DNA of 64,000 nt from an uncultured Clostridia bacterium (GTDB lineage Bacteria > Bacillota > Clostridia > TANB77 > CAG-508): contig CAKPGU010000005.1 in NCBI GenBank assembly GCA_934155265.1, forward strand, positions 23,189 through 87,188, written 5' to 3'. The notes under the pieces are model-generated. The model had not been told where the DNA came from and searched no databases. It was given only the letters and a program-made list of their open reading frames with translations. Below are positions 44,323 through 51,711 of the stretch, one piece after another (positions within the stretch are counted from its first letter, which is position 1; every line of letters starts with the position of its first letter). Both the position numbers and the translations under genes were made by a program.

Positions 44323-46299
44323 ATGTCTAAAAAATTATTAATAACAGAAAAACCGTCAGTTGCTATGGAATTTGCAAAGGTATTAAAAATTACAGCGAAT
44401 AGAAAAAATGGTTATATAGAATCTGATGAATGGATAATAACATGGTGTGTGGGACATTTAGTTACAATGAGTTACCCAGAAGTTTACGATGAAAAACTAA
44501 AATTTTGGAGGCTTGATACATTACCTTTTATACCACAAGAATGGAAATATGAGATTATACCAGCTGTGCAAAATCAATTTAAAATTGTTCAAAGTTTGCT
44601 TCAAAGGGAAGATGTAGAAGAGATATACAATGCAGGTGACTCTGGAAGAGAAGGAGAGTACATACAAAGACTAGTTTTTATGATGGCTAAGCCAAATCCA
44701 AATGCTAAAATCAAAAGAGTTTGGATTGATTCTCAAACAGAAGAGGAGATACAAAGAGGCATTAGAGAGGCTAAAGATGAAAGTGAATATGATAGTTTGT
44801 CAGATTCAGCATATTTAAGAGCTAAAGAAGATTACCTGATAGGTATTAATTTTTCTAGATTACTTACAATTATTTATGGTAGAAGAGTTGCTAATCAAAT
44901 TCAAGAAGATAGAGCTTCAATATCAGTTGGTAGGGTAATGACTTGTGTTTTAGGCATGGTTGTGTCAAGAGAAAGAGAAATTAGAAACTTTGTTAAGACA
45001 AAATATTATAAAATAATTGGTGAGTTTGGTAATAAAGATGGTTCTTTTAAGGCTGAATGGAAAGTTAATGAGAAATCAGAATTTTTTGAGAGCACTAAAT
45101 TATATAATGAGAGTGGTTTTAAAAAAGAAGATGATGCTAAAAATTTTATTGCAAGTTTAGCATGCAAAAAGGCTAATATTACTGAATTGAAAAAATCAAA
45201 ACAAAAAGAAAATGCACCACTATTATTTAATTTAGCAGAAGTTCAAAATGAATGTACAAAAAGATTTAAGATAAAGCCTGACGAAACATTAGAGATAATT
45301 CAAAATCTATATGAAAAGAAATTAGTTACATATCCTAGAACAGATGCTAGAGTTCTTTCTAGTGCAGTTGCAAAAGAGATATCTAAAAATCTGAATGGAT
45401 TAGTTAAAGGCTATAGAAATGAAGAAGTTCAAAGTCTTTTAAATAAAATGATTAGTGAAAAATATTCTACAAATTTGTTAAAAACAAAATATGTGAATGA
45501 TAGCAAAATAACAGACCATTATGCAATTATTCCAACAGGACAAGGTTTTGAAAATTTTGATAAATTACCTGATTTACAAAAACAAGTTTATAATGTTATA
45601 GTAAAAAGATTTATCGCAATATTTTATCCTCCAGCTCAATATAATAAAGTATCTTTAACTGTTAGTGTAGAAAACGAAACATTTAATGCAAGTGGAAAGG
45701 TATGTACAGATTTAGGTTATTTAGAAGTTTTAAAACCTAAAAATGCAAGTGCAAAATCCACTGATAAGGCACAAACTGTGGAAAAAGATGAGCAAAAAAC
45801 TGAAAAAACAAGTAATAATGGAGATACTGAAAATAATTTAGAAGTTTTTAAAAATTTGAAAAAAGGACAAGAAGTTGAAGTAAAAAATTATGAAATAAAA
45901 GATGCAGAAACTTCACCACCTTCAAGATATAATTCTGGTTCAATTATTTTGGCTATGGAAAATGCGGGAAAACTTATAGAAGATGAGGAACTAAGAGAAC
46001 AAATTAAAGGGGCTGGAATTGGGACATCAGCAACTCGTGGAGAGATTATTAAAAAACTAGAAAAAATAAAATACATAGATATAAATTCTAAAACTCAGAT
46101 TGTTACTCCAACAAAAAAGGGAGAAGCAATTTATGATGTTGTTTTTTATTCTATGCCTGATATGCTTAATCCAAAACTTACTGCTAGTTGGGAAAAGGGC
46201 TTAGATATGGTTGCGAAAAAAGAAATTCAACCAGATGAATTTATGGTTAAGTTGAAAAATTATATCAATTCTAAGTTTAATAAGTTGGTTATTAGATAA
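44323..46299 (+). CDS. topB: DNA topoisomerase III (type IA)
   Basis: 658 residues. Toprim domain at the N-terminus (LLITEKPSVAMEFAKVL, NAGDSGREGEYIQRLV), active-site Tyr337 in TYPRTDAR, and the GAGIGTSATRGEII motif in the C-terminal half. An insert at about 475-520 is low-complexity (Lys/Glu/Thr/Asn). No zinc fingers, as expected of topoisomerase III. AAGGAGG 7 nt from the ATG, immediately behind the 54-nt repeat. It is a common passenger of conjugative elements, but nothing else conjugative is near it here. Confidence 0.94.
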   Translation: MSKKLLITEKPSVAMEFAKVLKITANRKNGYIESDEWIITWCVGHLVTMSYPEVYDEKLKFWRLDTLPFIPQEWKYEIIPAVQNQFKIVQSLLQREDVEEIYNAGDSGREGEYIQRLVFMMAKPNPNAKIKRVWIDSQTEEEIQRGIREAKDESEYDSLSDSAYLRAKEDYLIGINFSRLLTIIYGRRVANQIQEDRASISVGRVMTCVLGMVVSREREIRNFVKTKYYKIIGEFGNKDGSFKAEWKVNEKSEFFESTKLYNESGFKKEDDAKNFIASLACKKANITELKKSKQKENAPLLFNLAEVQNECTKRFKIKPDETLEIIQNLYEKKLVTYPRTDARVLSSAVAKEISKNLNGLVKGYRNEEVQSLLNKMISEKYSTNLLKTKYVNDSKITDHYAIIPTGQGFENFDKLPDLQKQVYNVIVKRFIAIFYPPAQYNKVSLTVSVENETFNASGKVCTDLGYLEVLKPKNASAKSTDKAQTVEKDEQKTEKTSNNGDTENNLEVFKNLKKGQEVEVKNYEIKDAETSPPSRYNSGSIILAMENAGKLIEDEELREQIKGAGIGTSATRGEIIKKLEKIKYIDINSKTQIVTPTKKGEAIYDVVFYSMPDMLNPKLTASWEKGLDMVAKKEIQPDEFMVKLKNYINSKFNKLVIR

Positions 46300-46305
46300 A
46301 AATAG

Positions 46306-46347
46306 TTTAAAAGAGTTACTTCGCATTTGCAATGTAACTCTTTTAAG
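46306..46347. terminator. Bidirectional terminator between topB and the gene at 46355
   Basis: TTTAAAAGAGTTAC pairs with GTAACTCTTTTAAG around a 14-nt loop. Confidence 0.8.
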
Positions 46348-46354
46348 CTTTATG

Positions 46355-47290
46355 CTAGCATCTTTTTAAATCAAAAACATACTCTAATATCCGTCTTTGA
46401 TTTTTTAATGATACTCTTGTTAAATTCAAGAAATTAATTGGAATATTGTACTTTTGAAATTTTTTACTTTTTTCTATTTTATCTGTGACCATTTTATCAA
46501 TTGCCTCTTTATTTTTGATATAATATTCTTTTTTATCATATTTCCAAGTGATAGCCAGATTTACTTCAACATAAATATAGTCAAAAGTGTTTGCATTTGT
46601 ATTTTCAGGCACACGTATATATTGTGGCTGGCCAATCTTAGTAACAAAATAATCGAGCTCCGTTAAAGGCTCCCTTTTTTGAAACCTTGAATTGTGATAA
46701 TATTGTTTTAAATCTTCGATTGTGTCACCATTCTTCAGTTGACAATAGGCCATAGTTAAGAATACTCTATTTACAAACTCTGTACTATTAAATTTGTTAA
46801 TTTCTATGTCACTAAAGTAGAGAGTACCGTAAATAGTAACACATAAGTTAATCACATCTGATTTCAATATCTCAGTTTGATTTAATGTTTCTATAACTTC
46901 CTCATTATTAAAGAATATGTATTTTTTGGATTTCCTCCGAATGACCATATTTTTTAAATCCTGAATTGGATAAGATTTTTGAGATATTAAATTTTGATAA
47001 TGAAAAATGTATTTTTCAAAATCCTTAGGTGTTTCGCCTTCAACTAAACGTAATATTGCTCTTGAGATTATATCTTCTTTTATTGAAATTAATTTTAAAT
47101 TATCATCAAATAACAATATATATGGTTTACTGTAGGTAAAAGTTCTTGAATTCCTGTCAAAAGAAAGGTTTTTAAATTTTTTCTTTTTAGCTTCTTTGGT
47201 CGACATAGATGTATAATAGCCATTTTCGTTAAAGAAAAAAACTTTTTCATCCAAAAGTAACATTATTTCATCATTTGCAATACGTAGCAT
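46355..47290 (-). CDS. Hypothetical protein of the accessory region
   Basis: 311 residues, not recognised. No signal peptide, membrane segment or motif known to me. The first 70 residues are beta-rich and repeat-like (EKVFFFNENGYYTS, RTFTYSKPYILLFDD); the rest is mixed with a charged helical C-terminus. The ATG has AGGAGGT 6 nt upstream, in a leader with a possible anti-Shine-Dalgarno hairpin. It lies between topB and the tRNA-bracketed element; whether it is chromosomal or part of an older insertion is unclear. Confidence 0.65.
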   Translation of the reverse strand: MLRIANDEIMLLLDEKVFFFNENGYYTSMSTKEAKKKKFKNLSFDRNSRTFTYSKPYILLFDDNLKLISIKEDIISRAILRLVEGETPKDFEKYIFHYQNLISQKSYPIQDLKNMVIRRKSKKYIFFNNEEVIETLNQTEILKSDVINLCVTIYGTLYFSDIEINKFNSTEFVNRVFLTMAYCQLKNGDTIEDLKQYYHNSRFQKREPLTELDYFVTKIGQPQYIRVPENTNANTFDYIYVEVNLAITWKYDKKEYYIKNKEAIDKMVTDKIEKSKKFQKYNIPINFLNLTRVSLKNQRRILEYVFDLKRC

Positions 47291-47296
47291 TAAATT

Positions 47297-47329
47297 ACCT
47301 CCTAAATTTTTTGGAGGTATGAAACCTCC
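47297..47329 (-). promoter_or_regulatory. Leader hairpin that may mask the ribosome binding site of the 46355-47290 gene
   Basis: On the minus strand, GGAGGT, six bases, then ACCTCC form a stem; the same ACCTCC is also complementary to the AGGAGGT ribosome binding site 10 nt further on. Two exclusive pairings are therefore possible. Confidence 0.45.
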
Positions 47330-47420
47330 AAGTGTTAATTCTTTTCAGTTTCAAAAAATATTTACAATTTTCATTATAGCAAAATTTCGCTAAATAGTCA
47401 AGTTATGTAAATTGTTGATA

Positions 47421-47499
47421 TACATGAATAATTTTAGAATTTTAGAATAAAATAAATAAGGTATTGACTATGATACTAAAAAGTATTATAATTAATATA
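47421..47499 (+). repeat. 79-bp direct repeat, copy 1 (antitoxin promoter region)
   Basis: Identical by eye to 47850-47928; each copy ends with TTGACT-17-TATAAT and the start of a small RNA. Confidence 0.9.
47464..47492 (+). promoter_or_regulatory. Promoter of the orphan antitoxin-like RNA
   Basis: TTGACT, 17 bases, TATAAT. Confidence 0.75.
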
Positions 47500-47579
47500 G
47501 CTTAAGCTAGTAATTTAAGAAATTCATTTGTGTAGATTCACAAAAAATCCCTAGAGTGCAAGTCTAGGGATTATTTTTT
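47499..47579 (+). ncRNA. Orphan antitoxin-like small RNA
   Basis: About 80 nt, from the promoter at 47464-47492 to a terminator (AATCCCTAGA with TCTAGGGATT, 47546-47572, then T). It shares with the RNA at 47928-48006 the block TTCATTTGTGTAGATTCAC and the terminator stem, but the first ~25 nt and the loop differ. No toxin gene faces it: opposite the place where the toxin would be read is the left 129-bp repeat, leaving only a few codons and a stop. Confidence 0.6.
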
Positions 47580-47596
47580 GTTTAATCATCAAATTT

Positions 47597-47725
47597 TTTT
47601 TATAAAATAAAAAACACCAATGCCCAAAAGACATTGATATTCCTAAGATTGTTGCACCATCTCGGAATAAAACCGAGGACCGCCAGATTAAGAGTCTGTT
47701 GCTCTACCAGCTGAGCTAATGGTGC
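47597..47725. repeat. Left 129-bp repeat (attachment-site candidate)
   Basis: Pairs with 54683-54811 over equal length. Similarity begins at TTTTTATAAAATAAAAAA and ends at the tRNA 5' end. Confidence 0.88.
47653..47725 (-). tRNA. tRNA-Lys(CTT) copy with altered T-loop, possible pseudo-tRNA
   Basis: 73 nt with intact acceptor stem (GCACCAT/ATGGTGC), D arm, anticodon CTT and T stem. The T-loop reads TTTTATT where the copy at 54739-54811 reads TTCGATT: C56, which pairs with G19 in the tRNA elbow, and purine 57 are both changed to T. It is probably not a normal tRNA and may persist only as an attachment-site copy. Confidence 0.75.
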
Positions 47726-47849
47726 AACAGGAACTCCTTATATATCAACACTTTGACATGTTATTTACAATTTATTTTTGAGCTCTTTTTGAAAAAGGGG
47801 CTCCAGATTTTGTATATTTATAGTAACATAAAATTTTATTTTTGTCTAG

Positions 47850-47928
47850 TACATGAATAATTTTAGAATTTTAGAATAAAATAAATAAGGTATTGACTAT
47901 GATACTAAAAAGTATTATAATTAATATA
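47850..47928 (+). repeat. 79-bp direct repeat, copy 2
   Basis: Identical by eye to 47421-47499; carries the promoter of the antitoxin RNA. Confidence 0.9.
47893..47921 (+). promoter_or_regulatory. Promoter of the antitoxin RNA
   Basis: TTGACT, 17 bases, TATAAT. Confidence 0.78.
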
Positions 47929-48006
47929 CAGAAAGATGATTTTGATAATTTTTCATTTGTGTAGATTCACAAAAAAATCCCTAGTCTCGAACACTAGGGA
48001 TTTTTA
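47928..48006 (+). ncRNA. Candidate type I antitoxin RNA
   Basis: About 79 nt, convergent with the toxin gene. The 3' end is a stem AATCCCTAGT/ACTAGGGATT (47976-48002) with T runs both ways, so it also ends the toxin mRNA and the two RNAs overlap there. Its segment TTTCATTTGTGTAGATTCAC (47951-47970) is a near copy of plus-strand 48071-48090, which is the complement of the toxin ribosome-binding and start region. It can therefore pair with the toxin mRNA at two places, as RNA II does in the Fst/par system. Promoter and terminator are both strong. Confidence 0.7.
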
Positions 48007-48007
48007 T

Positions 48008-48076
48008 TTAGTTATCAAACTCTTTTAAAATTAAAAGAACAATAACTAAAGCAATGATTTTAATAAATTTTTTCAT
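48008..48076 (-). CDS. Candidate type I toxin, 22-residue hydrophobic peptide
   Basis: 22 codons: basic start MKKFIKII, a hydrophobic middle of Ala, Leu, Val and Ile, and the polar end KEFDN. The form is that of membrane-acting type I toxins (Fst, Ldr, TxpA), though shorter than Fst (33). GAAAGGTGG lies about 11 nt before the ATG. In the mRNA leader CCTTTC (minus strand 48115-48110) can pair with the GAAAGG of that site (48098-48093) and hide it, as in Fst RNA I. Own promoter at 48123-48151. The 3' end overlaps the antitoxin RNA. Confidence 0.7.
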   Translation of the reverse strand: MKKFIKIIALVIVLLILKEFDN

Positions 48077-48122
48077 TTGTACAAATTCACCACCTTTCTA
48101 CCTTTAAGTGAAAGGCTTTTTT

Positions 48123-48151
48123 ATTATAAAGTATTTTACTCTAGTTGTCTA
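48123..48151 (-). promoter_or_regulatory. Promoter of the toxin mRNA
   Basis: On the minus strand TAGACA, 17 bases, TATAAT; transcript expected from about 48116. Confidence 0.65.
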
Positions 48152-48197
48152 GAGGTTTTTATAAAATAAAAATAGTAGAAATTTAATCTACTATTTA

Positions 48198-48374
48198 TTA
48201 TTCTTCTAAATTATTTAATCCATATTCAATTATTTGATTTATAACACTATTAAAACTCAAACTATTTTTTTCTGCTAATTCAGTTATTTTGTCAAATGTA
48301 GTTCCGCTTATTCTAATTGTTCTAGTAATTGTATCATTACTTTTTGAGCTTTTCTTGATTTTTAATTTTTCCAT
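48198..48374 (-). CDS. Ribbon-helix-helix (CopG-type) regulator
   Basis: 58 residues from ATG 48374 (AGGTG 6-7 nt upstream; the GTG at 48383 overlaps the site). The ribbon-helix-helix pattern is clear: strand TRTIRISGTTFDKITELAEKN followed by SFNSVINQIIEYGLNNL. Basic N-terminus. It is divergent from the surface protein and sortase genes, and three GTGTACA sites lie between, so it may repress them and itself. It could also act as a plasmid-style copy control or antitoxin, but no partner gene adjoins it. Confidence 0.82.
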   Translation of the reverse strand: MEKLKIKKSSKSNDTITRTIRISGTTFDKITELAEKNSLSFNSVINQIIEYGLNNLEE

Positions 48375-48392
48375 TTTTATCACCTATTTATA

Positions 48393-48437
48393 GTGTACAC
48401 AAAAATAAAAATAAAATAAGTGTACAATATGTGTACA
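48393..48437. promoter_or_regulatory. Candidate operator: three GTGTACA sites
   Basis: GTGTACA at 48393-48399, 48420-48426 and 48431-48437. The last two starts are 11 bp apart, one helical turn. The third overlaps the -35 box of the plus-strand promoter; the first lies beside a TATAAA on the minus strand. Confidence 0.55.
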
Positions 48438-48460
48438 AATTGAAAATTATATGGTACAAT
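48432..48460 (+). promoter_or_regulatory. Promoter of the surface protein and sortase genes
   Basis: TGTACA, 17 bases, TACAAT. Two extra ribosome-binding-like AAGGAGG sequences with 3-5 codon frames follow at 48480-48520 before the real start. Confidence 0.5.
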
Positions 48461-48575
48461 TTGAAATATGAAAATAGAAAGGAGGATAAGAGTGATATAT
48501 AAATAAAAGGAGGATGATATAATAATTTATAAAAATAAAAAAATTGAAAAAAATAAAATTAGAAAGGGAAAATTT

Positions 48576-50240
48576 ATGAGAAAAATAAAATTTATAATAA
48601 TGCTTTTAATATTAATTATAATAGGATTGCTTAATAATAGAGTAAATGCAAGTGAAATAAATTATGAAGAAATAATGAATAATTTACCTGATACAATAGA
48701 AATTGATTACTCTAAATCTGAAACAATAAAGCAGAAGATGTTAACATTTTCAGTTCCAGAAGGATATGAAGTAATACAAATTTCTCAAAGTGCTTATAAT
48801 GGAGTGGTAACTAAAATAGGAATAGGATTAAAATATAAAAATGATACTTCAGAAAAATATTTGGCACAAAAGGAAATTAATGTTACATACTCTTGTGATT
48901 TGCTTAAGAAAATTCTGAAATTATTACCAAATAAAATGGAAGTAGATATTCCAGAGATTGAATATGAAAAAGCTAGTTCAATAGTTAAAGAGAATTTAAA
49001 TAAAATTATAGAAGAAAATGGAATTAGACAAGAAGAATTAAATAACCAAAAAATTAAAATAGATAGCTATGTATTTTTGATGGACATGGATAAGAAAGAA
49101 TCTATAAGAAAAGCTTCAATTAGAATTGAGTATAATGGATATATAGCTTATAATGGAGATATAGACATTATATACAATAATCATAATGAATATAATGAAA
49201 AAGATAAAGAATATGTAAAAAATTTAAATATTAAAAGCAATAAATATTATGAAGTTAGTTTAAATTGGTTAGTAGATAATAGAGACGACAATGATAAGTT
49301 TTTTAATATAATTGAAAAAAAATATGAAGAGCAAATTGGAGATAATACTATTACTGTAAAGGCATATTCTGGTGCTGGTGGTTCAGAAGGAGGAATTAAT
49401 TATTGGACATTTGAAGAAGGAACAATTATAGGGATTTTTAAAAATGGAATTTTATATGATATTAGAGTAATGGGATTGGAATGTACGGTGCCGGTTATAA
49501 ATATTCCAAGTACAATAGCTAAAGAAAATTTAAATAGTTATGTTATTGAAGAAATATCTAAATATTATAAGGATTTTGGAAGTAAAATTTATGAAATAAC
49601 TAAAGGAACAAAAGATTTAAATATTACAGAAGGCTATATAGTAAAATCTAAAGAAACAGAAATAGATAATTATATAATATTAAGAAAAAATACAAAAACA
49701 AAATTGATAGATAATAATTCTGGTGTAAAATTGGAGACGAATGTAGAGGTTGTTCCAGAAGACACAGAATTAGTAGTTAAAAAAATATTAGATGGAAAAG
49801 AATATGATAACATCAAAGAAATATTGAAAGGTAAAACTAATAAATTTATTGCATATGATATTTCTTTAATGAGAAATAATGCTAATATTCAATCTAATGG
49901 AAAAATTAAAATTAGTTTACCTATTCCAACTGAATATGATAACTCAAAGTTAATATTATATAGTATAGTAGATAATAGAGAAATAGAGTATGAAATTTTG
50001 AAAAAAGATGGTTTTGCAATATTTGAAACAGATAATCTTTCAACATATGTTTTAGCAGAAAGAACAAATAATAGTAATGAAGAAGAGAAAAATAATGAAA
50101 ATAATATAGAGAAAAGTGCAGATATTGAGCACAAACTGGATAATACACCCAAAACAGGTAATACAGATATAATTACAATTATAAGTTCTATATTAAGTGT
50201 AATGTCATCAGCTGGAATTTTTATTATAAAAAGATTATAA
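48576..50240 (+). CDS. Cell-wall-anchored surface protein with TPKTG sorting signal
   Basis: 554 residues. Signal peptide about 1-26 (hydrophobic core, cleavage near VNA-SE). The body is mixed and beta-rich without a known domain by eye; two loosely similar segments begin INYEEIMNNLPDTIEI and LLKKILKLLPNKMEVDI, both with Ile/Pro-rich strands, suggesting internal repeats. The C-terminus has TPKTG at 524-528, a hydrophobic stretch about 533-551 and the basic end KRL. Clostridial class B sortases are known to use (S/P)PxTG-like motifs, and a class B sortase gene follows 36 nt later. AGAAAGGG upstream of the ATG. Confidence 0.82.
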   Translation: MRKIKFIIMLLILIIIGLLNNRVNASEINYEEIMNNLPDTIEIDYSKSETIKQKMLTFSVPEGYEVIQISQSAYNGVVTKIGIGLKYKNDTSEKYLAQKEINVTYSCDLLKKILKLLPNKMEVDIPEIEYEKASSIVKENLNKIIEENGIRQEELNNQKIKIDSYVFLMDMDKKESIRKASIRIEYNGYIAYNGDIDIIYNNHNEYNEKDKEYVKNLNIKSNKYYEVSLNWLVDNRDDNDKFFNIIEKKYEEQIGDNTITVKAYSGAGGSEGGINYWTFEEGTIIGIFKNGILYDIRVMGLECTVPVINIPSTIAKENLNSYVIEEISKYYKDFGSKIYEITKGTKDLNITEGYIVKSKETEIDNYIILRKNTKTKLIDNNSGVKLETNVEVVPEDTELVVKKILDGKEYDNIKEILKGKTNKFIAYDISLMRNNANIQSNGKIKISLPIPTEYDNSKLILYSIVDNREIEYEILKKDGFAIFETDNLSTYVLAERTNNSNEEEKNNENNIEKSADIEHKLDNTPKTGNTDIITIISSILSVMSSAGIFIIKRL

Positions 50241-50276
50241 TAAATTATTATAGAATAATATAAAGGAAAGCATAAA

Positions 50277-51053
50277 ATGGCAAAACATTTAAAGAAAAAT
50301 AAAATAGAAAATGTAACAATAATTGTACTTCTTATAATTTTTATTTTTTCTACAGCTTTAGTTATAAAAAATAAAGTGAAAGAATACAAAGATAATAAAG
50401 AAATTGAAAAAATATCAAATGTTTTAGAAAACATAGAGACTGAAGAAAAAAATGAAGAACAAGAAAAAACTGAAAGAAGTTATAAAGTAGAAAAGTTAAA
50501 GTCAGAAAGTCCGGAAGTTGTTGGTTGGTTAGAAATAGAAGGAACAAACATAAATTATCCAGTATGTCAATCACAAGATAATGATTATTATTTAACTCAT
50601 ACATATAAAAAAGAAAAAAATTCTAATGGTTCATTATTTTTAGATAAAGATTATAAATTGGGTGAAACGAATAATATTCTTATATATGGACATAGAAATA
50701 AAAAGGGACTTATGTTTGATGAATTAATAAAATATGAAAGTTTTCAATTTTACAAGGAACATAACCAAATTAGATTTACAACAGATACAACAGACGATAG
50801 CTATAAAATAATATCAGTTTTTAAATCTAGAGTTTATTACCAAGACGAAAATAATGTATTTAGATATTATAACTATGTAGATATAAAAAATCAAATAGAT
50901 TATACAAAATTTGTAGAAAAATGTAAAAAAATATCATTATATGAAACGGATACAACGGCACAATATGGTGAACAACTGATGACATTATCTACTTGTGATT
51001 ATTCACAAAAGAATGGGAGATTTGTAGTAGTTGCAAAAAAAGTAAATATATAA
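50277..51053 (+). CDS. srtB: Class B sortase
   Basis: 258 residues. N-terminal membrane anchor about 13-33, a Glu/Lys-rich linker, then the sortase domain with VVGWLEIEGTNINYPVCQS (family opening), His139 in YGHRN, Cys240 in LSTCDYS and Arg248 in GRFVVVA. The TLxTC-like motif is LSTC and the helix insert before the final strands is class B. AAAGGAAAG upstream. Operon with its likely substrate. Confidence 0.92.
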   Translation: MAKHLKKNKIENVTIIVLLIIFIFSTALVIKNKVKEYKDNKEIEKISNVLENIETEEKNEEQEKTERSYKVEKLKSESPEVVGWLEIEGTNINYPVCQSQDNDYYLTHTYKKEKNSNGSLFLDKDYKLGETNNILIYGHRNKKGLMFDELIKYESFQFYKEHNQIRFTTDTTDDSYKIISVFKSRVYYQDENNVFRYYNYVDIKNQIDYTKFVEKCKKISLYETDTTAQYGEQLMTLSTCDYSQKNGRFVVVAKKVNI

Positions 51054-51711
51054 AAATATATACATCTATGCCATATTCAAACAACGATCAAAATACAGTC
51101 ATTATATTGTTAGAAAATATAATTTTTGATAAAACTAGAATTGAGGGTTTAAAAATGAAATAAAAGCCTATTTAGAAATTAAATATTGCGAGAATAAAAG
51201 AGCTAGAAGCGGTTATTAGGTAGAAGTATAATTCGTATTTTGAAAAGTACTCCCACAGATACCGCTTCTTTATTCGAAAATATACCGAAAATATAAATTT
51301 CGAAATAAGTTAGTAATATTAAGGCTCTTAAAAAACAAAATATAAAAAATTTAAGAAAAATTTCGAAAAGTAATAGGTACCACAAAATATAAGAATATGC
51401 AAATAAAAACACCTTTAGTGAAGCTTGTCTATAAGTTGCTTCGCAAATAAATAAAATAGTTTTCTATATAATTCTTTAAGAGGTGAAACTTAAAAGGCTT
51501 GATACATCTGCAATTAAAAAATCAACTCGAAAGATAATACATAAATACAAAAAATATGTTTCGGATTAAAAGAAAACAAAAAAGAAATGATGATTTATAT
51601 TCAATAAGCTTAATCTAACTACAAAGACATTCTAAGCTTATTGAATATAAATAACACAAAGGGGTATGGGGAAAAAAGGTTTCTGTTTTCCCCATGTATA
51701 TAGGAAAATTT
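51054..51711. other. Non-coding region in the element with long palindromes
   Basis: 658 bases with no gene I can support. A 9-bp stem AGAAGCGGT (51206-51214) with ACCGCTTCT (51261-51269); a 20-bp perfect inverted repeat (51593-51612 and 51633-51652, arms starting ATTTATATTC); and a hairpin ATGGGGAAAA (51666-51675) with TTTTCCCCAT (51686-51695) next to the helicase gene end. The last may be its terminator. The 20-bp palindrome could be a replication-origin or recombinase site. A 69-codon hydrophobic frame at 51203-51412 on the minus strand is judged chance. Confidence 0.55.

Noticed and set aside
44323..46299. topB as part of a conjugative element
   Set aside because: No relaxase, coupling protein or type IV secretion genes are nearby, and it lies outside the tRNA repeats.
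48198..48374. Ribbon-helix-helix gene as a type II antitoxin
   Set aside because: No toxin gene adjoins it on the same strand; the divergent operator arrangement suits a repressor better.
51203..51412. 69-codon hydrophobic frame on the minus strand within the element gap
   Set aside because: GTG start without a separate ribosome binding site, no family resemblance, and the composition expected of A+T-rich antisense DNA full of Phe and Leu codons.
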